Source: Bacteroidales bacterium (GTDB lineage Bacteria > Bacteroidota > Bacteroidia > Bacteroidales > P3). From it: a stretch of 59,268 bases of DNA. The notes beneath the pieces were generated by a model. It was not told the origin of the DNA. It searched no databases and saw nothing but the letters and a program-made list of their open reading frames with translations. The position numbers were made by a program, and so were the translations under genes. This document shows positions 43,095-53,338 of this stretch, piece after piece. The stretch spans positions 1-59,268 of the forward strand of contig JAEEHQ010000100.1 of the NCBI GenBank assembly GCA_016280915.1, written 5' to 3'. Positions within the stretch are counted from its first letter, which is position 1, and every line of letters starts with the position of its first letter.

Positions 43095-44006
43095 TTACAT
43101 GTGATATAGGTCCAACAGATTCATGTCGGTCCATTTGGTGCGCTTGATACCGGAGTCGATGCAGGTTGCATCATATTGCATCACCCTGCCAGCGAAGACG
43201 GCATCCACAAAGGCGCAGAACTCGTTGATGGTGATGGGGAGGGCAATGGCTATCTCGTGTCCACGGTCTTGGTAGCGGAAAATCCAATAGTTGTATTTGT
43301 TTTTGGCAAAGAGCTTAGCCAGTGTGTTGGAACCGTTGAGAGCCATACGCAAGGAACCACGGAAACGGGTGTAGCTGACAATTTTGTCGGCAGTGCCATG
43401 GAAAAGACAGGTGGGAGCTGGAGGAGTGGCATACTGCAGCTCGCTGATATCACAGAAGATACCTCCGGCATAGGGAATGACGGCGGCAGGTACGAAGTCT
43501 TGAGGCAGCTTGGCTGCTACAGGCAGTCGGTTGGCGCGACTGTAGTCGGTTTGCAACACCGTGATGGCTCCGGCGCTGCATCCAGTGAGCACCAGTTTAG
43601 AAGGGTCGATGTTGAGCTCCTTGGCATTGTGATATAAAAAGGCGATGGCTTCAACGCAGTCCTCTACTGCCCAGCAGATGGCGGTGTCGAAGAGGTGGTA
43701 GGCCTTCAGCAGAGAGGTTTTGGCGGGGTGTTTGAAATAGAGTCTGTAGTCGATAGCCACAGCCACAAAGCCTTTGTCGGCCAGCATCTGGCAGCATTGC
43801 TTGGAGTATTCGTTGTTGCGTTCGCCGCTGGCGAAACCACCTCCAAAGACATAGAGCACGGCAGCCTTGTCGGCGCGAGGGTGCGTGGGCTGGTAGATAT
43901 CCATTTTCAAGTCTACCGTATCGCGTGTAGCAAAAACAAAGGTCTGTTGGGCCTGTAGGAGTGTACCCAACAATAAAGCGAATGATATAAAAACAAAACT
44001 TTTCAT
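43095..44006 (-). CDS. secreted alpha/beta-hydrolase (carboxylesterase type)
   Basis: The 303-residue protein has a signal peptide (cut near LLQAQQ). The catalytic pattern is visible: an oxyanion-hole block VLYVFGGGFASGE (HGGG variant FGGG), nucleophile Ser in GCSAGA, a likely Asp in GTADKIVSY, and a likely His in QDRGHEIA. It most resembles the esterase/lipase (BD-FAE-like) secreted hydrolases of Bacteroidota. The ester substrate is unknown. It is transcribed 7 bp behind the peptide-binding protein gene. Confidence 0.85.
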   Translation of the reverse strand: MKSFVFISFALLLGTLLQAQQTFVFATRDTVDLKMDIYQPTHPRADKAAVLYVFGGGFASGERNNEYSKQCCQMLADKGFVAVAIDYRLYFKHPAKTSLLKAYHLFDTAICWAVEDCVEAIAFLYHNAKELNIDPSKLVLTGCSAGAITVLQTDYSRANRLPVAAKLPQDFVPAAVIPYAGGIFCDISELQYATPPAPTCLFHGTADKIVSYTRFRGSLRMALNGSNTLAKLFAKNKYNYWIFRYQDRGHEIAIALPITINEFCAFVDAVFAGRVMQYDATCIDSGIKRTKWTDMNLLDLYHM

Positions 44007-44013
44007 GGGCTAG

Positions 44014-45639
44014 TTATTTTTTGGTGGGTTTGGTGTCGTTCTTTATTTTTACGTATCGAAGGTCGAGGGCGTTCATGGCGTTGCTTCTGAGGCCTTGAAC
44101 GTTTTTGTGGGTGAAGTGGAGCACCTGGTCATAGTAGAGCACGATGACTGGGGCTTCGTTGATGATGAGTTGGTCCATCTTGCGGTAGAGGCTGATGCGC
44201 TGCTGTTCGTCGGTGACTTGTTTGGCTTGTTGGTAGAGGCGGTCGTAGGAGGCACTGCGGAAACGGGTGTAGTTGGAGCCCGCAGGGCAGCGGTTAGGAC
44301 TGTAGAAGAGCGAGAGGTAGTTCTCGGCATCGGGATAGTCGGCTATCCAGCTGCCCCGAAACCAGCTGCTCTTGCCTTGTGCTATCTGCTCACGCAGGGC
44401 GGCAGGGGCATTCACGTCTACCTTCACCTGCATGCCGAGGAGCCCCAGCTGCTGCTGGATGTATTTGCAGAGGTCGAGGTAGTTGCTGGTGGTGGAGAGG
44501 GTGAGGGTGGGGAGCCCTTTACCGTGGGGGTAACCGGCCTCGGCTAGGAGGGCAAGTGCTTTCTGTGGGTCGTAGTGGTAGCCGTATGGGGCAACGCTAT
44601 CGAAACCGGGGAGTCCACAGGGGACAAAGCCTCCGGTGCCAGGCACACCAATGCCGTTGCGCAGGTACTTCATCATCTTCTCGCGGTCGAAGCAGTAGTT
44701 GATGGCCTGACGGATGCGACGGTCGTGGAGGGGACTGGTGGGGTTTTCCATGCGGAAGCCGAGATACTCGGTGTTGAGGAAGGGTGTGCTGACCATGTCG
44801 ATGCGGTTGGCATATTTGGATTTGAGCTGTCCAGTGCGGGTGAGGATTTCATCCTTGTAGGCAGCGTCGAGCGAGTTCATAAAGTCGAGATTACCCTTGA
44901 TAAACTCGAGGAAGGCAGTCTGTTTGTCGACGATGAAAGTGACAGCCACAGCATCGAGATAAGGGAGGGAGTGGCCGAGGCTGTCGCACTCAAAGTAGTG
45001 GTCGTTGCGACGCATGACCAACTTGACGTTCTCTTTCCACAGCTGCATGTAGAAGGGCCCTGTGCCACAGGGGTGTTGGCGGAAGTCGGTGCCGTAGTGT
45101 TCTACCACCTCGTAGGGCACCACAGAGCAGTAAACCATGCCCAATAGACTGAGGAAGGGACTGAAGGGCTGCTTGAGGTGGATGATGAAGGTGGAGTCGT
45201 TGGGGGCAAGGAAGTCCTGCACCTCGCTGAAAACCCATCGACCCGGGGAGGCAACGTTAGGGTCTAGGATGCGCTGAAAACTGTAGAGGAAGTCGGAGGC
45301 CACTACAGGACGGGTGGAGTCGGGATTGGCGAAGATGCTGTTCTGATGAAAAAAGACATCATTGCGTAAGGTGAAGGTGTAGGTTTTGCCATCGGGCGAA
45401 ATGAGCCAGCTCTTGGCGATGCAAGGTTGTGGCTGTAGGTTCTCATCCAGGCGGATGAGGCCGTTGTAAAGCTGGGTGCAAGCCCAAGTGAGGGTCTGGT
45501 CTTTGGCAAAGGCTGGGTCGAGAGAAGTGATGCCCGCCGACTCGTTGTAACGGAATATTTGTTTGTTGCTGTTGTCGGGCATCCGGCAAGCGGAGAACAA
45601 TAGCAAAGCGGCTGCAAATATGAGTGTTACCTGTTTCAT
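44014..45639 (-). CDS. ABC-transporter peptide-binding lipoprotein (SBP_bac_5)
   Basis: The 541-residue product, read from the ATG at 45639, has a lipobox (LLLFSACRM). The open frame above this start overlaps the deaminase gene and is not homologous, so it is left out. Family 5 solute-binding features are seen: ITSLDPAFAKDQTL near the start, QLYNGLIRLDENLQPQPCIA, and the C-terminal WIADYPDAENYLSLFYSP. In Gram-negative bacteria such proteins deliver oligopeptides, nickel or other solutes to a permease; no permease or ATPase genes are beside it. Confidence 0.9.
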   Translation of the reverse strand: MKQVTLIFAAALLLFSACRMPDNSNKQIFRYNESAGITSLDPAFAKDQTLTWACTQLYNGLIRLDENLQPQPCIAKSWLISPDGKTYTFTLRNDVFFHQNSIFANPDSTRPVVASDFLYSFQRILDPNVASPGRWVFSEVQDFLAPNDSTFIIHLKQPFSPFLSLLGMVYCSVVPYEVVEHYGTDFRQHPCGTGPFYMQLWKENVKLVMRRNDHYFECDSLGHSLPYLDAVAVTFIVDKQTAFLEFIKGNLDFMNSLDAAYKDEILTRTGQLKSKYANRIDMVSTPFLNTEYLGFRMENPTSPLHDRRIRQAINYCFDREKMMKYLRNGIGVPGTGGFVPCGLPGFDSVAPYGYHYDPQKALALLAEAGYPHGKGLPTLTLSTTSNYLDLCKYIQQQLGLLGMQVKVDVNAPAALREQIAQGKSSWFRGSWIADYPDAENYLSLFYSPNRCPAGSNYTRFRSASYDRLYQQAKQVTDEQQRISLYRKMDQLIINEAPVIVLYYDQVLHFTHKNVQGLRSNAMNALDLRYVKIKNDTKPTKK

Positions 45640-45679
45640 AATGTCGTTGAATACGGTGGCGGGTCTTAGGACTACAAGG

Positions 45680-46942
45680 CTATGCAGAAGGGCGTAGTTT
45701 GTCGGTGTGTCGGCGAGCTTGCATGAGGATTTCCTCTTCGCCATCAACGTGGTGATGCTGCATGAGGATGCGTCCGTTGCAGATGACGGTGTCGACGGCA
45801 TCGCCATGGGCAGCATAGAAGAGGCCTGAGAGGGCATCGTTGTTGGGAACGAAGGCCAGGTTGTCTAAGTCGACCAACATCAGGTCGGCCAACTTGCCCA
45901 CAGCTATCTTGCCGGCATCAAGGCCAACAGCATTGAATCCGTTTTCTGTGGCGACCTGTTGCAACTCGGTGGTAGGCAGCACGGTGGGGTCTTGACGCAC
46001 CCCTTTTTGGAGGTAGGACATGAGGCGGGAGGCTTCAATCATGTCAAGGTTGTTGCTGCTGGCACTACCGTCGGTGCCGAGGGTAATCGTTACCCCGGCA
46101 TTGCGCAGCTCTGTGTAGAGGAAACGGTAGCCAGATCCCAGCTTGAGGTTGGAGGCGGGGTTGTGCGTGACTGTGACATGGCGGCGGCCCATGAGTTCGA
46201 TTTCCTCTTGGTCAAGGAAGAGGCTGTGGGCTCCCACGAAACGGCCTTGAGTAAGTTCCAGCACTCCAAGGTGCTCCAGGAGGGTGTATGGGCGATAGTG
46301 GTGTTGGCGGATGCAGTCCTCTACCTCTCGTTCGGTCTCCGACATGTGGATTTGGAAGGGGGCGTTATGTCGTTGGCTCATGGTGGCGCAATGGGTGAGG
46401 CCTTTGGGACTGACGGTATAGACAGAATGAGGTGCGATGCATAGTTTGAGCAAGGAACTGGCACCTTCTACCTCTTCACGCAGTTGTAGGAAAAGGTCTT
46501 CGGTGAGTTCGTTCCCATCGCCGAAGATGTTGAGACCCAGTATGCCACGAATGCCCATTTCAGCCACGGCGCGAGCGGCATGAGGCAGGAGGAAGTACAT
46601 GTCGTTGAAAAGGGTGGTGCCGCTCTTAATCATCTCTAAGCATGCCAGTTTCACACCCCAATAAACGGCTTCTCCATCGAGATTCTTCTCAGCAGGCCAG
46701 ATGCTGTCGTGGAGCCATTGCTGAAGGGGCAGGTCGCTGCCAAGCCCTTTGAGGAGGGTCATGGCGGCATGGGTGTGCATGTTGGCGAAAGTGGGGAAGG
46801 CTGCCAGCCTGCTACCCGCTATCCTGAATGCATTAGCCGGCATGGGAAGGTTGGATCCGATGCCGGTGATGCGTTGTTTTTCAATTAGGATATTGGTAAC
46901 TTCTCCATTGAGCTGGACCCCTTGAATGAAGATAGGTTCCAT
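45680..46942 (-). CDS. amidohydrolase, MTA/SAH-deaminase-like
   Basis: The 420-residue protein belongs to the ATZ/TRZ-type metallo-dependent hydrolases. The metal ligands are seen in NMHTHAAM (HxH), HMSETEREVEDC, HNPASNLKLGSG and LGTDGSASSNNLDM. This set is that of 5-methylthioadenosine/S-adenosylhomocysteine deaminases, but guanine deaminase and chlorohydrolase-type enzymes are close, so the exact substrate is open. Cytosolic. It lies 12 bp behind atpC on the same strand. Confidence 0.88.
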   Translation of the reverse strand: MEPIFIQGVQLNGEVTNILIEKQRITGIGSNLPMPANAFRIAGSRLAAFPTFANMHTHAAMTLLKGLGSDLPLQQWLHDSIWPAEKNLDGEAVYWGVKLACLEMIKSGTTLFNDMYFLLPHAARAVAEMGIRGILGLNIFGDGNELTEDLFLQLREEVEGASSLLKLCIAPHSVYTVSPKGLTHCATMSQRHNAPFQIHMSETEREVEDCIRQHHYRPYTLLEHLGVLELTQGRFVGAHSLFLDQEEIELMGRRHVTVTHNPASNLKLGSGYRFLYTELRNAGVTITLGTDGSASSNNLDMIEASRLMSYLQKGVRQDPTVLPTTELQQVATENGFNAVGLDAGKIAVGKLADLMLVDLDNLAFVPNNDALSGLFYAAHGDAVDTVICNGRILMQHHHVDGEEEILMQARRHTDKLRPSA

Positions 46943-46954
46943 GTTGTTGAGGTG

Positions 46955-47191
46955 TTACTGTACCAAAATTAATATGTCGTTTTGTTGTCCTTTGATGACA
47001 CCGCCACGGATGTCGAAAAGCTTCTCCTGGCCCTCGGGGGTGACCACGCGAAGGGTACCCTGCGAGAGGGCTGATATGATGGGGGCGTGGTTCTCGAGCA
47101 TCTCAAAACGTCCACCCACCCCAGGCAGGTGAATCTGCTTGGCTTCGCCTTCGAAGACGGTGGAGTCGGGCTTGGTGATCTTAACTTTCAT
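46955..47191 (-). CDS. atpC: F1 ATP synthase epsilon subunit, short form
   Basis: The 78-residue product has only the N-terminal beta-sandwich: KVKITKPDSTVFEGEAKQIHLPGVGGRFEMLENHAPIISAL (region about 2-42), including the family NHAP block. It lacks the C-terminal helical hairpin that in longer family members regulates ATP hydrolysis. Short epsilon subunits of about 80 residues are normal in Bacteroidota. It is 12 bp behind atpD. The other ATP synthase genes (atpA, G, B, E, F, H) are not in the window. Confidence 0.95.
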   Translation of the reverse strand: MKVKITKPDSTVFEGEAKQIHLPGVGGRFEMLENHAPIISALSQGTLRVVTPEGQEKLFDIRGGVIKGQQNDILILVQ

Positions 47192-47203
47192 ACTTGCAAG
47201 AGG

Positions 47204-48727
<1,524 letters not shown>

Positions 48728-48843
48728 TTATTCAAGTAGAATCATTTATGCAAATAACTTTCAAAATGCGAAAATACAATATTATTCGCAATTAATGACT
48801 TTTTTTATATGAAAAAATATAGATTTAAATATAAAGCACTGAT

Positions 48844-49959
48844 TTACGATAGTTTGTAAATCTTGCCTGGGAGGCATCGAATGGCACCTTTCAGCTCCAT
48901 TTCCATCAGCAACGAGGCAATTTTGGGGAGCGATAGGTCGCTTTTTTTCTCCATCTCGTCCATGGTCATCTCTCGGTATTCTTGAAGCAGATTGGCTATT
49001 TGCAGTTCATCAGCCTTTAAGGTGGCAAATAGTTCCTGCTGTTCGTGGTGCCGGGTATTGTTTATTGTCGATTTCCACCCCATTTGGAAATAGAGGTCGC
49101 CAGCATTGCGGATAATGATGGCTTTATTGTTGGCAATTAGGTTGTTGCATCCTTGTGACAAGGGGTCGTCCAAGCGGCCGGGAACGGCAAAGACCTCGCG
49201 ATTATAGCCATTGGCGATATTGGCGGTTATGAGTCCTCCGCCCCGTTCGGCCGATTCTACCACTACGGTGGCATCGGCTAAGGCTGCCACAATGCGGTTG
49301 CGGGCAGGAAAGTAAGCGGGTTGGATTTCCGTGTCAAGAGGATACTCGGTGAGCAGGGCCCCGCCTTGGTCGAGGATGCGTTTTGCCAGGGGGCGGTTGG
49401 AATGAGGGTAAATGGTGTCGAGGCCATGCCCCAGCACGGCTACGGTAGGCATACCGTTGTCCAAGGCTGCTGTGTGTGCTTCGGTGTCAATGCCGTAGGC
49501 TAATCCGCTTACTATGACAGGTTTATCAGTATTCATTTCCTGTATTAGTTGAGTGGTGACGGTGCGGCCGTAGTCAGAGCATTTGCGTGCTCCTACCAAG
49601 GCTACTGCGTGTTGGGGATTGAGGTCGCATTGTCCCATCCGGTAGAGTAGGGCGGGAGTGTCTTCGCAGCCAGGTTGGTTGAGTCGTTGGGGATAGTCTT
49701 CTTCAGTAAAGAAGAGGGTGTCGATGCCGTACTTCTCCATGCGCGGAATCTCTTGCTCAGCCTGCCTAAGGGTGGCTTTGCTCTCGATGGCGCTGACGAT
49801 GGCGGGATGCCGAGGAAAGAACTCTTTCAGCTGAGCGTGCGAGAGGGTGAAAAGTTGCTCGGGACTCTCGCAGACAGCCATGAGTTGTCGTAGACCTTTG
49901 GCACCCAATCCTGATATATTGGTAATAGCTATATGGTATGGATTCAGTTGTTTAGGCAT
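48844..49959 (-). CDS. dprA: DNA-protecting protein DprA
   Basis: DprA (Smf) loads RecA on incoming single-stranded DNA during natural transformation. The product from the ATG at 49959 (MPKQLNPYHIA) has 371 residues; the longer frame overlaps the NUDIX gene and has no homology. There is an N-terminal SAM-like domain, the Rossmann core with VALVGARKCSDYGR, IVSGLAYGIDTEAH, AVLGHGLDTIYP, FPARNRIVAAL and VESAERGGGLITA, and a C-terminal winged helix (about 310-370). It starts within the last 16 bp of the NUDIX gene. The gene alone does not show that the organism is competent. Confidence 0.93.
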   Translation of the reverse strand: MPKQLNPYHIAITNISGLGAKGLRQLMAVCESPEQLFTLSHAQLKEFFPRHPAIVSAIESKATLRQAEQEIPRMEKYGIDTLFFTEEDYPQRLNQPGCEDTPALLYRMGQCDLNPQHAVALVGARKCSDYGRTVTTQLIQEMNTDKPVIVSGLAYGIDTEAHTAALDNGMPTVAVLGHGLDTIYPHSNRPLAKRILDQGGALLTEYPLDTEIQPAYFPARNRIVAALADATVVVESAERGGGLITANIANGYNREVFAVPGRLDDPLSQGCNNLIANNKAIIIRNAGDLYFQMGWKSTINNTRHHEQQELFATLKADELQIANLLQEYREMTMDEMEKKSDLSLPKIASLLMEMELKGAIRCLPGKIYKLS

Positions 49960-50594
49960 TGTCTTATAATTTGTTGGTTTAATAGAGATTTTTCCAACTT
50001 TTTCGCTACTATTTGGAGGCTGGCAAAGGAGTTTTCGAGCCGTTGTAGGCAGATATCTTTGTCCATCCACGCTGCTTCGGTAATGCCTTCTTCCTGCTGG
50101 GGAAGGGTGGCTTCACGGGTAGGGGTGTACATGCGATACCAGCTGGTCTGTTTGAGATGCCAGCCACCATATTTGTTGTAAATGTGGTAAGTCTTTACAA
50201 TCAGTGGGCCAAGGGTAAGTTGGGTGAGACCCGTTTCCTCCCTCACTTCGCGTAGGGCGGCTTGACTGAGGCTTTCGCCCGCTTCTACCATTCCTTTAGG
50301 TATGTCCCAATTGCCTTCCCTACGGATGAGCAGGTATGCTCCGTCGGGAGTTTCTACCAGCCCACCTGCTGCCTTTACAAAGGTGTAGTGCGACTTGCAA
50401 TAATTAACTATTCTCCTGATTCCATGACTGTACCAAACCCATACATCAAGGTTTTGTTTAAGTAGGTCGAAGCATCGGTCAAGTTGGCTGTCTTCTATCT
50501 CGGCAAAGTGGGTGGGAACAGCAAAATGGGACTTTTCACCAATAGGGCAAAAGTGGATGAAACGGTTGTAGAAAGAGATGGTCAGTTGCTTCAT
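49944..50594 (-). CDS. NUDIX hydrolase
   Basis: The 216-residue protein has an unusual N-terminal part (about 1-75) and then a NUDIX fold. The NUDIX box reads GMVEAGESLSQAALREVREETGL, which fits G-x5-E-x7-R-E-U-x-E-E-x-G-U completely. ATP- or NDP-linked pyrophosphate bonds are split; the substrate is not shown by sequence. It lies just ahead of dprA and overlaps its start by 16 bp. Across from it, with 69 bp between starts, pyrE is transcribed in the other direction. Confidence 0.92.
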   Translation of the reverse strand: MKQLTISFYNRFIHFCPIGEKSHFAVPTHFAEIEDSQLDRCFDLLKQNLDVWVWYSHGIRRIVNYCKSHYTFVKAAGGLVETPDGAYLLIRREGNWDIPKGMVEAGESLSQAALREVREETGLTQLTLGPLIVKTYHIYNKYGGWHLKQTSWYRMYTPTREATLPQQEEGITEAAWMDKDICLQRLENSFASLQIVAKKLEKSLLNQQIIRQCLNN

Positions 50595-50618
50595 GATTCA
50601 TAATAACGACCGTGTATG

Positions 50619-50626
50619 CAAAAATA
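50619..50626 (-). promoter_or_regulatory. -7 element of the NUDIX-dprA operon (TATTTTTG)
   Basis: A full match to TAnnTTTG on the minus strand, 25-32 bp before the NUDIX start codon, which would give a leader of about 20 nt. No clear -33 box at normal spacing. Confidence 0.5.
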
Positions 50627-50628
50627 TT

Positions 50629-50659
50629 TTTCCAATATAAAAAAAAAATTGTATCTTTG
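50629..50659 (+). promoter_or_regulatory. pyrE promoter (TTTC, N19, TATCTTTG)
   Basis: TATCTTTG (50652-50659) is a full -7 match and TTTC (50629-50632) lies 19 bp upstream as a 3-of-4 -33 box. The ATG at 50664 is only 5 bp behind the -7 box, so the mRNA would have almost no leader; the start may be leaderless, or the true start is further inside at ATG 50682 (Met-Ala-Leu). Confidence 0.6.
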
Positions 50660-50663
50660 CCGT

Positions 50664-51320
50664 ATGATTACAACTGACAACATGGCCCTGCAGATGGCCA
50701 CTTTTTTACTGCAAGTCAAAGCTATAAAGCTTAACAACGAGAATCCTTTCACATGGGCTTCTGGTCGTAAATCACCCATTTATTGCGACAATCGCGTCAC
50801 ACTTTCTTATCCTGAAATCCGTACTTTCATCCGTCAAAGTTTTGTGGATGTTATTTCCAACACTTGGAACGGCATTGATGTCATTGCCGGTGTTGCTACG
50901 GGCGGCATTGCCCAAGGAGCCTTGGTGGCTCAGGAGTTGGGTCTGCCTTTCGTCTATGTCCGCTCTGAGGCCAAATCGCATGGCTTGACCAATCAGATTG
51001 AAGGTGAAATTCATGCCGGACAAACGGTTGTGGTGATTGAAGATTTAGTCTCCACAGGTAAGAGCAGTCTGATTGCTGTGAACGCATTGCGTGAGAAAGG
51101 TTGCATCGTGAAGGGCATGGCAGCCATCTTTACTTATGGTTTGGATGTAGCCGTGAAAAACTTTGCTGATGCGAATGTTGATTTGCGCACCCTCACCAAT
51201 TACGACACCTTGTTGGAGGTTGCCTGCAAGGAAGACTATATCCGTCCTTCCGACCAAGAATCGCTTTCCAATTGGCGTAAGAATCCCGAGGCTTGGAGCG
51301 ACGCCCACCTGAATAATTAA
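50664..51320 (+). CDS. pyrE: orotate phosphoribosyltransferase
   Basis: PyrE joins orotate and PRPP to give OMP in pyrimidine synthesis. The 218-residue product from ATG 50664 has the PRPP-binding motif VVVIEDLVSTGKSS, substrate-binding GVATGGIAQGALVA, and FVYVRSEAKSHGLTNQIEG, the catalytic-loop region. The N-terminal ALQMATFLLQVKAIKLNNENPFTWASGRKSPIYCDNR (region about 8-45) is typical. The frame could extend to 50616, but that part would lie over the promoter. It is first of a plus-strand run of five genes; the next gene begins 8 bp after its stop. Confidence 0.96.
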   Translation: MITTDNMALQMATFLLQVKAIKLNNENPFTWASGRKSPIYCDNRVTLSYPEIRTFIRQSFVDVISNTWNGIDVIAGVATGGIAQGALVAQELGLPFVYVRSEAKSHGLTNQIEGEIHAGQTVVVIEDLVSTGKSSLIAVNALREKGCIVKGMAAIFTYGLDVAVKNFADANVDLRTLTNYDTLLEVACKEDYIRPSDQESLSNWRKNPEAWSDAHLNN

Positions 51321-51328
51321 TTTTTTGC

Positions 51329-52366
51329 GTGAGGCGTACTGTCACCATAGTTCTGTTGCTGATGTGTTGTGCAACTCTTTCTGCACAGCACATCACACAG
51401 CATTCCTTTATTCTGCGTGGCGACAGCTTGACAATAACCTACAGTCTTGACCGTAAGGCCGACATCTGTGTGCGTGTGGCTATAGATGATGGCCCTTATA
51501 CCCAGCCTCTCCATGGTTTGGAGGGTGCTGTGGGTAAAGGTGTTAAACCGGGCGACAGCCTGATCATTACTGCTTATCGTCTGCCAGAGATTCAAAACAT
51601 TGACTCTTCCTCGCTCTCTTTTCTTGTAGAGGTAGATGATGGGGCCTTGTTGGTGTATGCTGACAAATACCCATTCCGCATGATGCCGGTGGAAGGTGGT
51701 AGTTTTATCATGGGTTGTACACATCCCCGAGGTGAAAAGAACACCTATTCCGATGAGCTGCCCACCCACAAGGTGACGCTTAATGGTTATTTTATTGGCC
51801 AGTACGAGGTTACCCAAGGACTATGGAAAGCTGTGATGGGCGAAAATCCCTCCAAATGGATAGGGAATGACAGCCTGCCCGTTGAGCAGGTATCATGGAA
51901 CGAAGTGCAGATTTTCATTGCTCGCCTCAGCCAGATAACAGGCTATCGGTTTCGCCTGCCCACAGAGGCCGAATGGGAGTTTGCCGCCAGAGGGGGCACC
52001 CGTAGTCATGGCACGGTCTACCCAGGTGTGCGCAGTCAGGTATGGGAGACCTGCTGGAGTGCCTTGAACAGCGGCGGGCATAGCCATCCTGTGGGAAGAC
52101 TCAAACCCAACGAACTGGGACTCTACGACATGGGAGGCAATGTATTGGAGTGGTGTGTCGATTGGATGGAGGCTTACACCGACAAGCCCCAAACCAGTCC
52201 ACAAGGACCAAAGATTGGTGAGAACCGCATCCTCCGTGGAGGATGTTTTAACAGTCCCACTTGGGCCTGCAGCGTCTATGAGCGCAGCTGGTACCTACCC
52301 GACTATGGCTACAGCTTTTTCGGCTTCCGTCTGGCGTTGGATAGTGCCGAACGCGAAGACCAGTAG
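51329..52366 (+). CDS. secreted formylglycine-generating-enzyme-like (SUMF1 domain) protein
   Basis: The 345-residue protein, with a GTG start 8 bp after pyrE, has a signal peptide (cut near LSAQH), a Bacteroidota-type beta domain (about 22-120), and then a FGE-sulfatase domain: GGSFIMGC, HKVTLNGYFIGQYEVTQGLW, PVEQVSWNEVQIFI, YRFRLPTEAEWEFAARGG, LGLYDMGGNVLEWCVDW, and ILRGGCF, which are the domain's usual blocks. Most members in this phylum are not true formylglycine enzymes; the fold is also used in GldK and other secreted proteins. No sulfatase is near. Its role is unassigned. Confidence 0.9.
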   Translation: MRRTVTIVLLLMCCATLSAQHITQHSFILRGDSLTITYSLDRKADICVRVAIDDGPYTQPLHGLEGAVGKGVKPGDSLIITAYRLPEIQNIDSSSLSFLVEVDDGALLVYADKYPFRMMPVEGGSFIMGCTHPRGEKNTYSDELPTHKVTLNGYFIGQYEVTQGLWKAVMGENPSKWIGNDSLPVEQVSWNEVQIFIARLSQITGYRFRLPTEAEWEFAARGGTRSHGTVYPGVRSQVWETCWSALNSGGHSHPVGRLKPNELGLYDMGGNVLEWCVDWMEAYTDKPQTSPQGPKIGENRILRGGCFNSPTWACSVYERSWYLPDYGYSFFGFRLALDSAEREDQ

Positions 52367-52420
52367 CAGTACCCCAGCATTGGTGCAAACATTTAAAATA
52401 GAATAAAATATATTCGCACT

Positions 52421-52963
52421 ATGGAAAAAATCCAGGTTAAAGATCGCTTCTTTAAGTTGTACATGCCTGAATCAGAGATTCAGAAGTATGTGAAGGCCGT
52501 GGCTGACCGTATCTCTCACGACTACAAGCATAAGAAACCCATCCTCTGCCCTGTGCTGACGGGCAGTTACCTTTTTGTGGCAGATCTCACCCGCTATATC
52601 GAGTTCGACGCTGAGGTCTCCTTTGTGCGCTATTCCTCCTACGATGGAATGAGCAGTACAGGAAAGGTGAAGAAAATCTTGGGCTTCCCCGAGAAATGCA
52701 AAGGACGCGATGTGATTATTGTTGAGGACATTGTCGATAGTGGTCTTTCGATGAAATATATGATTGAGGAATTGAAGAAACTCGAGCCCGCCAGCATTGC
52801 CATCTGCACCTTCTACTACAAGCCAGACAACTTCAAGGAGGATTTCAAGATTGACTATGTGGGTAAGGAAATACCCAATGATTTTATTGTGGGTTACGGC
52901 CTCGACTATGATGGCGTTGGCCGCACCTATCGTGATGTTTATGTTGTTGATGACGATGAATAG
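52421..52963 (+). CDS. hpt: hypoxanthine phosphoribosyltransferase
   Basis: Hpt turns hypoxanthine (and often guanine) plus PRPP into the nucleotide in purine salvage. The 180-residue product has the PRPP motif VIIVEDIVDSGLSM, the flexible-loop region (SFVRYSSYDGMSSTGKV), and the C-terminal purine-binding block PNDFIVGYGLDYDGVGRTYRDV. It is in the same run as pyrE, so purine and pyrimidine salvage and synthesis genes sit together. The next gene overlaps its stop. Confidence 0.95.
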   Translation: MEKIQVKDRFFKLYMPESEIQKYVKAVADRISHDYKHKKPILCPVLTGSYLFVADLTRYIEFDAEVSFVRYSSYDGMSSTGKVKKILGFPEKCKGRDVIIVEDIVDSGLSMKYMIEELKKLEPASIAICTFYYKPDNFKEDFKIDYVGKEIPNDFIVGYGLDYDGVGRTYRDVYVVDDDE

Positions 52964-53336
52964 AAAACATTTTTTACCACTATTGCTGCTTTTTTTTGTT
53001 GGCTCTTGGCTGCTGACAGGCTGCAAGCCCGAGGTCATCTCCATTACCGTCGATGAGGCCAAGCTGGTAGGTATTTGGTATGCCATGGACAACACGCAGG
53101 AATACTGGCGTTTCGACAGTGAACATAAAGGTGAGACCTGGGATGAGTCGGAGGATGTGCAGGAAGGCGAAGGCACCAAATTCAATTGGGAGGTGAAAGA
53201 CAACCAGTTGCGAATGGACTTCTATGGTGAGATGGGTCAGCATGTCTACTACGACTACACCATCACCGTCCAAAACGACTCCACGTTCACGTGGAGAGAC
53301 CTCTACGGTCAAACCCGAACATTCATTAAGAAGTAG
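52956..53336 (+). CDS. small lipoprotein of unknown function
   Basis: About 126 residues from the ATG at 52956, which lies inside the last codons of hpt (8-bp overlap). The signal has a lipobox, WLLTGC. The mature domain has KLVGIWYAMDNTQEYWRFDSEHKGETWD and a later YYDYTITVQNDSTFTWRDL, a beta-rich, lipocalin-like style (GIW near the start, as in lipocalin-like DUFs of Bacteroidota). I do not recognise a named family. It lies between hpt and the AsmA-like gene, 2 bp before the latter. Confidence 0.75.
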   Translation: MNRKHFLPLLLLFFVGSWLLTGCKPEVISITVDEAKLVGIWYAMDNTQEYWRFDSEHKGETWDESEDVQEGEGTKFNWEVKDNQLRMDFYGEMGQHVYYDYTITVQNDSTFTWRDLYGQTRTFIKK

Positions 53337-53338
53337 TT

